64,000 bases of DNA, from positions 2,604,001 to 2,668,000 of the forward strand of contig CBDFNC010000005.1 in assembly GCA_965249895.1 (NCBI GenBank), in the 5' to 3' direction. Below are positions 52,227 to 60,183 of this stretch, piece after piece. Under the pieces are notes generated by a model. The model was given only the letters and a program-made list of their open reading frames with translations, was not told the origin of the DNA and made no database searches. Made by a program: the position numbers and the translations under genes. This stretch comes from CBDFNC01 sp965249895 (GTDB taxonomy: Bacteria; Pseudomonadota; Gammaproteobacteria; Enterobacterales; CBDFNC01). The first letter of the stretch is position 1, and every line of letters starts with the position of its first letter.

Positions 52227-52514
52227 CTAATCTTCATAGGAGAGTAAAACAATATCTGCAGCTGCTTGTCGTAGAGGAATTAACGATTGATAGGCAGGTG
52301 AAGAGTACCAGCTATTGACCGCTTCCACATTGGGAAACCGGATGACAACCGTATCTGTGTACGAGTGCTCACCCGCCAAGATCGAAGCCAAGCTCCCGCG
52401 GAGAACCAATTCAGCTCCCCATGATTTCAAAGTAGCTGGAACCGCATCGCGGTATTGCTGCCACTTTTCAGCGTCTTTTACAGTAACGTGTCCAATAACG
52501 TATGCATTGCTCAT
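52227..52514 (-). CDS. DUF1330 family protein
   Basis: 95-residue cytosolic dimeric alpha-beta barrel (ferredoxin-like) protein: MSNAYVIGHVTVKDAEKWQQ, YRDAVPATLKSWGAELVLRG, VVIRFPNVEAVNSWYSSPAY. The function of the family is undetermined. Upstream of the damaged tetR-type gene on the same strand and possibly once regulated by it. Confidence 0.88.
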   Translation of the reverse strand: MSNAYVIGHVTVKDAEKWQQYRDAVPATLKSWGAELVLRGSLASILAGEHSYTDTVVIRFPNVEAVNSWYSSPAYQSLIPLRQAAADIVLLSYED

Positions 52515-52618
52515 TCTTCTAACCCCAAATTGAGAAAACTAGCTCTATTACTGAGTTGCACTGAAAACTCTCGTTAGTGATCTACTCCGGATTAACTCCA
52601 TGAATTAACTCTGTATTT

Positions 52619-52885
52619 TCAATACAATGACAGAAAATATTGAAAGCAACCATCTTGAGCTGTCATTTTTGCTCGGCCAAGCAACTTTTCTTTAAATGTA
52701 CGCTGCTTTTCCACCTGGAATATCCATTCAATTTCGTCTTTCGGGTTATCACCTTCGTCAAAATATGTGGCTTTGTTCGCCTGCCCTGCGTTATTCAACT
52801 GACGCATTTGCTGACTCCAGCAATGATTAAAGGTCATTTGGAAACAATCATTCCACATATAGCTAGCGCCCATCCTGAAACACAC
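52619..52885 (-). CDS. Hypothetical protein, doubtful
   Basis: Up to 88 codons from a GTG; an ATG at 52858 gives MWNDCFQMTFNHCWSQQMRQ and about 79 residues with a plausible mixed composition (FDEGDNPKDEIEWIFQVEKQ). I recognise no family. Its 5' end lies in dispersed repeat copy B, so this may be a chance frame or a gene whose promoter region is the repeat. Confidence 0.3.
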   Translation of the reverse strand: MCFRMGASYMWNDCFQMTFNHCWSQQMRQLNNAGQANKATYFDEGDNPKDEIEWIFQVEKQRTFKEKLLGRAKMTAQDGCFQYFLSLY

Positions 52886-52908
52886 ACATTCGTTCTTCAG
52901 TCATATTC
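52859..52908 (-). repeat. Dispersed repeat, copy B
   Basis: The minus strand reads GAATATGACTGAAGAACGAA, TGTGTGTGTTTCAGGATGGG, CGCTAGCTA. It matches copy A (9771-9820) over about 50 bp with few differences. Confidence 0.75.
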
Positions 52909-52959
52909 ATAACACGCGAAACTTGCCGTTTTGCAAAGGCCTAAAGTTAGTCACTACTA

Positions 52960-53894
52960 CCTCAGCGCTCCCTGTCATTGTCAGCTCGCCTCGCACAAGC
53001 CCTGGGTGGAGGAGCCTCAGTGGTAGTGTTTGCTATGGTGCAGGAAAAATACGATCAACAACGCAGTGGACAGATCATCTCCTATATTATGGCCGTGGTT
53101 GTCCCGGCCCCCATGCTGGCTCCTATTATTGGCGGGAAAATATTAGCGGCGCTGAACTGGCACTGGATATTTTGGGCACTAGGAGGTTATGCGCTATTAA
53201 CTCTGTTCTTTGCCCGGCGCGGTATCCCGAAACAAAGCCTGCCAGATCGGAGCAAAAGGTTGAACCTTCCTCAGCTAGCCGCAGGTTATCGTCAAGTATG
53301 TTCAGACAGTATCACCCTGGCTCATATGCTGGCAGGCTCCTTTGCTTTTGCTGGTTTATTTACGTTTATTGCCGGCTCTCCATATGTCTACATCACTTAT
53401 TTTGGTCTTTCTCCAGACCACTATGGTTACCTGCTGGGTCTGTGAACGCAATAGCCATGATAGCCGCCAACCTGATCAACGCCAGGCTGCTAAGCAACCA
53501 GTCCCCGACCCAGAAAGTCATTGTGGCCAGCTTAACCCTGGGCCTGGTGGGCGGTTATCTGTTTACCGCAGCCCATCTATACCTGGATTTAGCCTGGATT
53601 GTCGCCGGAGTAGTGATGTTTACCGGCTTATTGGGTTTTATCGGCGCCAATGCCATCTCTGGCGCATTAGCCAGAGCACAAGGAAATAGCGGCTTAATGT
53701 CTGGCATCAATGGTGTCGCCCAATTTGGTATAGGGTCTGTGTTTAGTGGTCTGGTGAGTCTGTCCGACAGCCAGGATGCCAGAGTCATGTGTAGTGTCAT
53801 GGCACTGGCTGCAGCCCTCTCGTTTATCAGCGGGTTATATCTTTACCTTAAGCCCAGTGAGCAAATCACATTTGATACCGCGTTAGAGCAGTAA
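52960..53894 (+). pseudogene. Bcr/CflA-type MFS drug transporter, 5'-truncated and frameshifted
   Basis: The coding homology begins in the middle of the protein (RLAQALGGGASVVVFAMVQE, YDQQRSGQIISYIM, LAPIIGGKILAALNWHWIFW), so the first three membrane segments are missing. At 53441-53444 an extra TG in TGTG shifts the frame: YLLGL is followed by a stop, while the next frame continues NAIAMIAANLINARLLSNQS to the normal C-terminus at 53894. Removing one TG restores YLLGLNAIAM, as in Bcr/CflA proteins. Two independent lesions make this a pseudogene. Confidence 0.88.
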
Positions 53895-54057
53895 AATAGT
53901 TTCAGGAGACTCAGCCATGCAAGATCAACGTATTGAAGAAACAGGGGTTTTGAAACTTAATAATCAGAGGGGTTTTCTGTATAGGTATGTATGACACTTT
54001 TGACACGTAGCGCAACAGACTATCGTTATCAGATAACCTTGCCTTTTGTTCGGTAAG

Positions 54058-54660
54058 TTATGCCGATTTTTGATGCTCCGGGCAATCCAGTCGCAATTCG
54101 GCAGGAGGTAAGTCGGCTTTCATCAGGTGACAATGAAAACCCTTTGCTTTTGCTTCATAGTAGCGGCAAGAATAACACTGTCGAGCGCTGATCAGGCCAG
54201 CCTGACCACACAAAGCCAGCATTTTTAAAATTAACTCAGAAAAATGCTCAATCTCATGGTCGCCCATCGATTTGACAAGATCTGCCATGGTAGAGCCGAA
54301 CTGGCTGAGTTCGCTTACCATAGGTTTTGCGGTGGCGACTATGGACAAATGAAACGCTCTGGCATCGTTGGGGTTATAGATTTTTTCCAGATACCCTTTG
54401 TTCACCAGGGTCTTCAGGGAATCACTCACCGTCGCTTTTGTTACCGAGAATTCTGCTGCTAACGAAGTGACGGAGCATAAGCCGGACTTATGCTCTGCAA
54501 TAAAAATAAGCAATTGCGCTTGCAACGGCGTTAGCTTATATTTTTTTGCCGTCGCTTGCAGACCACTCTTAAAAACAGTCGACAAACGCTCGACACCGGC
54601 AATCACTTTGGCATCAAGGTTGTCAATCTGTACAAGCGGAGAAAATACATTTTTCATCAA
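54058..54660 (-). CDS. MarR-family regulator with Cys-rich C-terminal extension
   Basis: 200 residues. Winged helix at about 35-110 (LTPLQAQLLIFIAEHKSG, VTKATVSDSLKTLVNKGYLE, PNDARAFHLS wing). The last 50 residues add ARQCYSCRYYEAKAKGFHCH and LRLDCPEH, giving four Cys and several His, a possible metal or redox switch. It lies near a thioredoxin-like protein and a DUF2024 protein on the same strand. The target genes are unknown. Confidence 0.9.
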   Translation of the reverse strand: MMKNVFSPLVQIDNLDAKVIAGVERLSTVFKSGLQATAKKYKLTPLQAQLLIFIAEHKSGLCSVTSLAAEFSVTKATVSDSLKTLVNKGYLEKIYNPNDARAFHLSIVATAKPMVSELSQFGSTMADLVKSMGDHEIEHFSELILKMLALCGQAGLISARQCYSCRYYEAKAKGFHCHLMKADLPPAELRLDCPEHQKSA

Positions 54661-54706
54661 ACATCTCTGATTTAGCCGTTAGTACTACTAACAATTATAA
54701 CGAACT

Positions 54707-54970
54707 TCACCAAAAGTCTACATGGCTAAATCGGGAGGAGGAATTGAGCACTGTCATAGAGCTCAGTTCCGTTAACAATATCTTATGTTGGGGCGAAGCG
54801 GTATTTTCCGGGCATAATATCATATACTCCTGTTTTTCCTGGTTTGTCAGGGTATTGTGCGCGGTTCCTAAAAAGCTCGCGCCGGATTTAAGGGTTATTG
54901 TGACCCGATATCGAAACATGCAAGCTATCTCGATATAGTCGTGTAGATCACAAGCCAGAATATTGTTCAT
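54707..54970 (-). CDS. Rof/YaeO-like Rho-binding antiterminator family protein
   Basis: 87 residues: CDLHDYIEIACMFRYRVTIT, LKSGASFLGTAH, ILLTELSSMTVLN. This follows the Rof (PF07073) pattern of an N-terminal CxxxDYIEIAC, a Sm-like beta barrel and a conserved L-x-x-SM segment. In E. coli Rof/YaeO inhibits Rho termination. Similarity is moderate, so the function is inferred. It lies between the DUF2024 and Cys-rich marR genes. Confidence 0.7.
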   Translation of the reverse strand: MNNILACDLHDYIEIACMFRYRVTITLKSGASFLGTAHNTLTNQEKQEYMILCPENTASPQHKILLTELSSMTVLNSSSRFSHVDFW

Positions 54971-54993
54971 ATTGTAACTGTTCCGGAATTAAC

Positions 54994-55257
54994 TTAATTT
55001 TTGGGGCAACCCTGCATTGGAATGATAGAAAAACCCTGAGTTCTTAATTGCTGTTGAACTGACGGGTTTGCCAGCTCACTGTGACAAAAATTGCAGCTTT
55101 GTTGTTGGATGTCTGCTCCTTCAACTCCTATGGACTTGAGGTATAAAGCGGCAAACTCAGTCGCTTTGTCTTTGCTTGTGTCAGATACTAAAACATCAAA
55201 ATGATAATACTGTCCCTCATCTGTTTTAACATGGGTATCGTATATATGTACGTTCAT
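54994..55257 (-). CDS. DUF2024 family protein
   Basis: 87 residues from MNVHIYDTHVKTDEGQYYHF; this ATG has an AGAGA-type site at proper spacing, while longer frames add only linker sequence. Single DUF2024 domain with the SCNFCHSE motif near the C-terminus. The function is unknown. It is on the same strand as a thioredoxin-like gene and a Cys-rich MarR gene. Confidence 0.85.
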   Translation of the reverse strand: MNVHIYDTHVKTDEGQYYHFDVLVSDTSKDKATEFAALYLKSIGVEGADIQQQSCNFCHSELANPSVQQQLRTQGFSIIPMQGCPKN

Positions 55258-55385
55258 GGTCATTTCTCTTTGGTTTTTTATTGATTTAAGGGCTAATTCA
55301 GATTGTTCTAAACGCGTATGTTTTATTGCGTCTCTCATTCACTGCTCAGCACTATTTAGCAAAGTACTGAGCAGTTATCTGTTGA

Positions 55386-55637
55386 TCAGACAAGACCGAC
55401 AGCGGATTTAACGTCTTCGATACTTGCCCCGAAATTAATGTGTAACACCTGGCCATTGCTAACTAATGCGGGCACCGATTTGACACCTAGCTCTTCTGCT
55501 TCTTTTACCCGCTCTTTGGCGTCGCCAAAATTAACAATTTCCAGCTCAGTCTTGGTGTTGTCCAACAACGTTAAAATTTCTTGTTCTGCTGAAATACATA
55601 CTGAACAACCTGCGTGGTAGAAAGTTACTTTACTCAT
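55386..55637 (-). CDS. Thioredoxin/glutaredoxin-like protein
   Basis: 83 residues, thioredoxin fold: KVTFYHAGCSVCISAEQEIL with a CSVC redox motif, then VKSVPALVSNGQVLHINFGA with the cis-Pro. It is probably a small cytosolic thiol oxidoreductase. It starts at an ATG with AAGGAT upstream. First gene of the apparent redox group 55637-54058. Confidence 0.88.
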   Translation of the reverse strand: MSKVTFYHAGCSVCISAEQEILTLLDNTKTELEIVNFGDAKERVKEAEELGVKSVPALVSNGQVLHINFGASIEDVKSAVGLV

Positions 55638-55759
55638 TTTTAAATCCTTATGTTTTTGCCCACATTGTTAGGAGTCCTAACTATATGTCAGGTTAGATCG
55701 AACCGTCAACAGTTTTTATTGTTAAATCATTAAATTAAATTTTTTGATACAGGTAAGGT

Positions 55760-55797
55760 AGCTAGTACCCATCCTGAAACGTGTGTTGTCGTCCTCG
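55760..55797 (-). repeat. Dispersed repeat, copy C (partial)
   Basis: The minus strand reads GAGGACGACAACACACGTTT, CAGGATGGGTACTAGCTA. It shares the core GTTTCAGGATG...CTAGCTA with copies A and B and diverges at the outer end. It lies in the 363-bp non-coding gap between the thioredoxin-like and kef-type genes. Confidence 0.6.
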
Positions 55798-56000
55798 TGC
55801 AGGCGCTGGTCCGACACTCGGTCCAGCGGCTTTACCACGATCTCGGTGTGTGCTAAAAGTCACTAGACCGTGTACCTGGAAGATGGGATCCAGCATGTGG
55901 AGATGAGGTTAGCCAAAGCCTGATAGTTTCAGTGTTTAACAGCAGAAAGTAGAGAGCAGGCAATGACTAAATTACGCATCATTGCCCTTTGGGTTTAAAG

Positions 56001-57932
56001 TTAACTATTTTTTACCCCAACGTCACTACAATCGGTATCTGACTTAAGGCTTTTTTCACCACTTCGTAAGTCAGCCCGTAACGCTGTCATTGCTTCTTCA
56101 ATCAACCGCATGCTCTCTTTCGATGTGGAGATATAATCCTGATTTTCATAGACCTCGATTTCAGGGTCAAAAACCTTAGCCAGTTTGGCTAAGGTTTCCC
56201 TATCGTGCTTCACATATAGATCAGCGACTTTCTGCGCTTCACATCGCTCCAACCCTAAGGCTTCAAACGCATAGCGACCCGCCCTAACCGAAGAGTCGAA
56301 TGTCTCTCTGACGATATCACTCGCCCCGGCCTGATAAAGGGCATACACATGATGACGATCCACAGCGCGGGCTATAATATGCAGATTTGGCCTTTCCTTC
56401 CTGGCATATTTCACCATCTCGGTAATTCGCTCTTTTTCATCTATGGCGATCACCAGGATCTTGGCCTGCTGTAGTCCCGCCGCATGCAAGAGATCTGGCC
56501 TGCTGGCATCACCAAAAAAAGCCCGCGAGCCAAACTTACGGGTATTTTCCACCAGGCTGGCTTTATGGTCCAGCACCACAGTTTTGACGCCATTGGCCAG
56601 CAACATACGGTTAATAATCTGGCCAAACCTGCCATGTCCGGCAACGATGACCGAGCCCTGCTCGGTGATTTCGTCCGCCTCCCGCACTTCTTCTTCGATA
56701 ATTCTCGGGACGATCACTTTTTCGTAGAAGATAAACAGTGCGGGGGTGAGCATCATAGATAAGGCGACAACCAGCGACATAGTGGCGTAGAGATTTTGTG
56801 GGATCACCGAATTTTGCAGGGTAAAGCTCAGTAGTACGAAACCAAACTCACCGGCCTGCGCTAATCCAAGGGTAAACAACCAGCGGTCATGGCCACGTAT
56901 TTTAAAAGTGAGGGCCAGGACATATAAAACCGCCGCCTTCACTGCCATCATAGCGACAGTGATCCCCAGTATTTTAGCGAAATCACCAAACAGCAGTCCG
57001 AAGTCGATACCGGCGCCAACCGTGATAAAAAAGAGCCCCAGTAACAGACCTTTAAAGGGTTCGATATCCGCTTCCAACTCATGGCGAAACTCACTGCCGG
57101 CCAATACCACCCCCGCTAAAAAAGTCCCTAATGCAGGTGAAAGACCGACTAAGGTCATCAGCAAAGCGATACCAATCACCAGTAGCAAGGCGGTAGCGGT
57201 GAAAATCTCTCGAGTCTTCGCTTGAGCTGTGTAACGCAATAAAGGCCGGGTAAGAAAGTGCCCTGCAAAGATCACAAAAGCCACAGCACCCACGGTCACT
57301 GAAGCAACTCCCCAGCCAGGTAAACCGTCAACCAAACTTAAGCTCTTGTGGCCAGCTTCATCGCCGGCGACCTCCACCACACTGTGTGCCAATGCTACAG
57401 ACTCAGGCTGTAGCAACTCTGGCATTGCCAGCAGGGGGATCAAAGCCAACATGGGGATCACGGCAATATCCTGAAACAACAGCACAGAAAAACAGGACTC
57501 ACCACCGGGTGTTTTCATTAAGCCTTTTTCATTGAGGGTCTGCAGCACGATAGCCGTCGAAGAAAGACAAAAGATAAGTCCGATAGCCAGGGCCACGGTC
57601 CAATATAGTCCAAAAAATAAACCCGCCAGCGTAATTAACCCAGCGGTCAGACCAACTTGTAGGCCACCTAAACCCAGCAACTTTCCTCGCATGGCCCATA
57701 GCTTTCTTGGCTCCAATTCGAGCCCTACCAGAAACAGCATCATCACCACACCAAATTCGGCAAAGTGCTTAAGATCCTCGGTTTCTGCGCCCACCAAACC
57801 AATGACAGGTCCAATAATAACGCCAGCAATGAGATAACCTAATACAGAGCCCAAACCAAGGCGTTTTGCCAATGGCACCGCAATGACTGCCGCACACAAA
57901 TAAACAAATGCCTGGTATAAAAATCCATCCAT
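56001..57932 (-). CDS. CPA2-family cation:proton antiporter with TrkA-N domain (KefB/KefC-like)
   Basis: 643 residues. About twelve to thirteen membrane segments to residue 385 (VLGYLIAGVIIGPVIGLVGA, LFLVGLELEPRKLWAMRGKL, FQDIAVIPMLALIPLLA). A Rossmann RCK/TrkA-N domain follows (GSVIVAGHGRFGQIINRMLL, LLHAAGLQQAKILVIAIDEK) and a short acidic tail. It is a Kef-type potassium efflux/H+ exchanger; glutathione gating is known for Kef but not shown here. A KefF/KefG ancillary subunit gene is not adjacent. Confidence 0.93.
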   Translation of the reverse strand: MDGFLYQAFVYLCAAVIAVPLAKRLGLGSVLGYLIAGVIIGPVIGLVGAETEDLKHFAEFGVVMMLFLVGLELEPRKLWAMRGKLLGLGGLQVGLTAGLITLAGLFFGLYWTVALAIGLIFCLSSTAIVLQTLNEKGLMKTPGGESCFSVLLFQDIAVIPMLALIPLLAMPELLQPESVALAHSVVEVAGDEAGHKSLSLVDGLPGWGVASVTVGAVAFVIFAGHFLTRPLLRYTAQAKTREIFTATALLLVIGIALLMTLVGLSPALGTFLAGVVLAGSEFRHELEADIEPFKGLLLGLFFITVGAGIDFGLLFGDFAKILGITVAMMAVKAAVLYVLALTFKIRGHDRWLFTLGLAQAGEFGFVLLSFTLQNSVIPQNLYATMSLVVALSMMLTPALFIFYEKVIVPRIIEEEVREADEITEQGSVIVAGHGRFGQIINRMLLANGVKTVVLDHKASLVENTRKFGSRAFFGDASRPDLLHAAGLQQAKILVIAIDEKERITEMVKYARKERPNLHIIARAVDRHHVYALYQAGASDIVRETFDSSVRAGRYAFEALGLERCEAQKVADLYVKHDRETLAKLAKVFDPEIEVYENQDYISTSKESMRLIEEAMTALRADLRSGEKSLKSDTDCSDVGVKNS

Positions 57933-58119
57933 TACTTAAACCATCCAATATTTTCTTGTTTATCAATATAGTAATAACACGTTGCTTAGCTATTCTACAC
58001 GCCAGGTGTTGCTAAGCTGGTCTTATGAGCAAACTGTTTTAGCCAGGTAGTTAAACTCACCACTATGATTAGTTCTGCCAATATCAAGAATTCCTCATAA
58101 AGGAGCTAAGCACGGCATT

Positions 58120-58914
58120 ATGGTTACCTCTAACCTTAATAAATGGCTAATACTGCTATTTACACTTTGCAACTTTGTCGCCCTATCCAGCTACGCTTTT
58201 GAAAAAGACCGGGCACTACGAGCCGCCACTTTAAAGTATCCTCCTTATGAATATCTGGAGGACGGAGAAGCCAAAGGTATTGCAGTAGAAATCATCAGGG
58301 AAGCGGTAGAAAGAACTGGAGTAAAACAGGTTAATTTCGAGTTTTTCCCCTGGAAGCGTGCCATCAAATTCACTAAGTCGGGGCGTTCCGACATTTTGTT
58401 TAACGCCGGCAAGAATAATGAGCGCCAGCAGTGGGGGGAATACGTCAAATCTCCACTCATCATGCAAAAGTATGTGTTATTCAAAAAGAAACTCGCCGAG
58501 ATCCGGATTAATCCCAATTTCAATAATGTGGGAAGCCAATCCATCGTCATCCGCCAGGGGTATTTGTATGGCACGGGTCCATTCAGGCAGGCATTGGACA
58601 ACAACAAGTTCGCCTTTATCATTAAGTCCAAGTCTACTAAGCAGAGCGTCGAACTGTTATTAGGGGGACGGATCGATCTTTTGGTGGGAGACTATTTGCC
58701 GGTAATGCACTACATCCAGCAGCAGGGACTTAGTGACAAGATAAACGTTGTTCAGGCGCGACAACAGAATATGGTGGTATTAACCTGGCCAACCTACATT
58801 CTTTTTTCAAAGAAAACAGTTAGCAGTCAATATGTCGATGAGGTCAATGCCGCTATGATACAAATGATAGCTGATGGGTTTATTGACCATATTTATGCAA
58901 AATATGGCTATTGA
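58120..58914 (+). CDS. Extracellular solute-binding protein-like (SBP_bac_3 family)
   Basis: 264 residues with signal peptide WLILLFTLCNFVALSSYA. A single periplasmic-binding-protein type 2 domain: LRAATLKYPPYEYLEDGEAK, GIAVEIIREAVERTGV, FPWKRAIKFTKSGRSDILFN. No ABC permease genes are beside it, so it may be a stand-alone sensor-type binding protein, as is common in Alteromonadales. The ligand is unknown, probably amino-acid-like. Confidence 0.88.
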   Translation: MVTSNLNKWLILLFTLCNFVALSSYAFEKDRALRAATLKYPPYEYLEDGEAKGIAVEIIREAVERTGVKQVNFEFFPWKRAIKFTKSGRSDILFNAGKNNERQQWGEYVKSPLIMQKYVLFKKKLAEIRINPNFNNVGSQSIVIRQGYLYGTGPFRQALDNNKFAFIIKSKSTKQSVELLLGGRIDLLVGDYLPVMHYIQQQGLSDKINVVQARQQNMVVLTWPTYILFSKKTVSSQYVDEVNAAMIQMIADGFIDHIYAKYGY

Positions 58915-58936
58915 TCAGCCAGATGCGAACTAGTCG

Positions 58937-59671
58937 CTAAGCACCAACCTGCTCTGTCCTGACTAAACTTAGCCTGACCGGGCTTCCACGCTCGCAGGGA
59001 GCTCCGGCCAGATAATGCATAACGACATCACTTTTATCTACATCTATGCGGGTAAAACTAACAGTATGGGCTTCACCCCTGTGCATACACACTGAGAAAC
59101 GAGATTTCTCTGGCAAGTGGCTGGCGTGAAATGCCATAAAGTCTTTACTCGTAGCGTATTCAGACAGCATTTGATTAAACAGGTTTTGTCTGTGCTGCTT
59201 CACCAGGGGGAAGTCCACCGCCGATGAAGTTAAAAAAGCATCCATGACTTGCCGATTAAGCTTAACCCCATCCCAACAAAATCCACAAACCTGTCCCTGG
59301 CCAAACTTAAGGTCGGGAGAAAAGCCAAGTAAGGTAAAAGGTGCATATTGTTGAAGGTCTAGCTGATTAAGCCTTGTAGCTAATTCAGCAAGGGACACAC
59401 AGGAAGACAACTCTGCCAGCAACTGGCCTCTGCTTATGGGGTTAGCACAGCTAGACGTTCCCTGGTAATAATTTAATAAACACAGGGATAAACCAAGCTC
59501 ATTTACCGAGATCCAGCTACCGCCACCCACAGGGTCGATGGGCATAATAGCTTTTACACCTTGCTGGTTTTTCTCCTGTGCCGGCAAAGCCAAACATCGG
59601 CCTTTTCGCTCATCTCGATTAAAGTAAACGGAATATCCGGTTTGGGTAAGCTGCCAGGTTACTGTGCACAT
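58937..59671 (-). CDS. NRDE family protein (TANGO2-like)
   Basis: 244 residues. N-terminal MCTVTWQLTQTGYSVYFNRD followed by ER gives the family NRDE motif, and GGSWISVNELGLSLCLLN is also typical. The Cys at position 2 could be an N-terminal nucleophile after Met removal, as in Ntn hydrolases. The biochemical role is uncertain. Last gene of the six-gene operon, overlapping the DinB gene by 13 bp. Confidence 0.88.
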   Translation of the reverse strand: MCTVTWQLTQTGYSVYFNRDERKGRCLALPAQEKNQQGVKAIMPIDPVGGGSWISVNELGLSLCLLNYYQGTSSCANPISRGQLLAELSSCVSLAELATRLNQLDLQQYAPFTLLGFSPDLKFGQGQVCGFCWDGVKLNRQVMDAFLTSSAVDFPLVKQHRQNLFNQMLSEYATSKDFMAFHASHLPEKSRFSVCMHRGEAHTVSFTRIDVDKSDVVMHYLAGAPCERGSPVRLSLVRTEQVGA

Positions 59672-60183
59672 GCCTCTTCTTCCCTTACAAAACTGGCGGT
59701 GTTTGGCGCCAGTCCAATTTTTCGATCCACACTAATGCCCCCTAATTTAGCCGCTACGCTCATCAATGCATAGTGGTGAGCAGCATGACTTGCGACAAAC
59801 GCCAGCTCTCTGGCCAGGGTTGATTTGGCGCTGATTGATCGGGTTTCTTTTAATGTTACTTCTACATTAACTTGGACACTTCGCCCTAACTTAGTTTCAT
59901 CTATACCCGCTAACCAGTCAGCAATTTCCCCAAGTTCGGCTATACCCTGGTGGACGTTAGACTCAACCTCGGCGCCGCGGCGCTTGATGTCATAGTTAAT
60001 AAAACCCTGCGCTTCCTCATGCACTAACGCATAAAATATATCCAATATATGCCGCAGATGCTCGCCTACACTGCTCTGAATATAAGGCTGAGCCCGGTAA
60101 TTATATTGTTCCCTGGTCATATTTTGGATCAGATCCAAACCCTGTTGTATTACTTCTCTGTTTCCCTGAATAACCGCGTGCAT
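59659..60183 (-). CDS. DinB-like four-helix protein
   Basis: 174 residues of the DinB/YfiT metal-binding superfamily: SVGEHLRHILDIFYALVHEE and ASHAAHHYALMSVAAKLGG provide the typical three His. Relatives include thiol-dependent transferases; the substrate here is unknown. Its start overlaps the acyltransferase stop (TAATG). Confidence 0.85.
   Translation of the reverse strand: MHAVIQGNREVIQQGLDLIQNMTREQYNYRAQPYIQSSVGEHLRHILDIFYALVHEEAQGFINYDIKRRGAEVESNVHQGIAELGEIADWLAGIDETKLGRSVQVNVEVTLKETRSISAKSTLARELAFVASHAAHHYALMSVAAKLGGISVDRKIGLAPNTASFVREEEACAQ

Noticed and set aside
53926..53994. 22-codon frame after the Bcr/CflA remnant with a CAGGAG site
   Set aside because: Good ribosome binding site, but the peptide is tiny and unrecognised; it may be the 5' stub of a lost gene.
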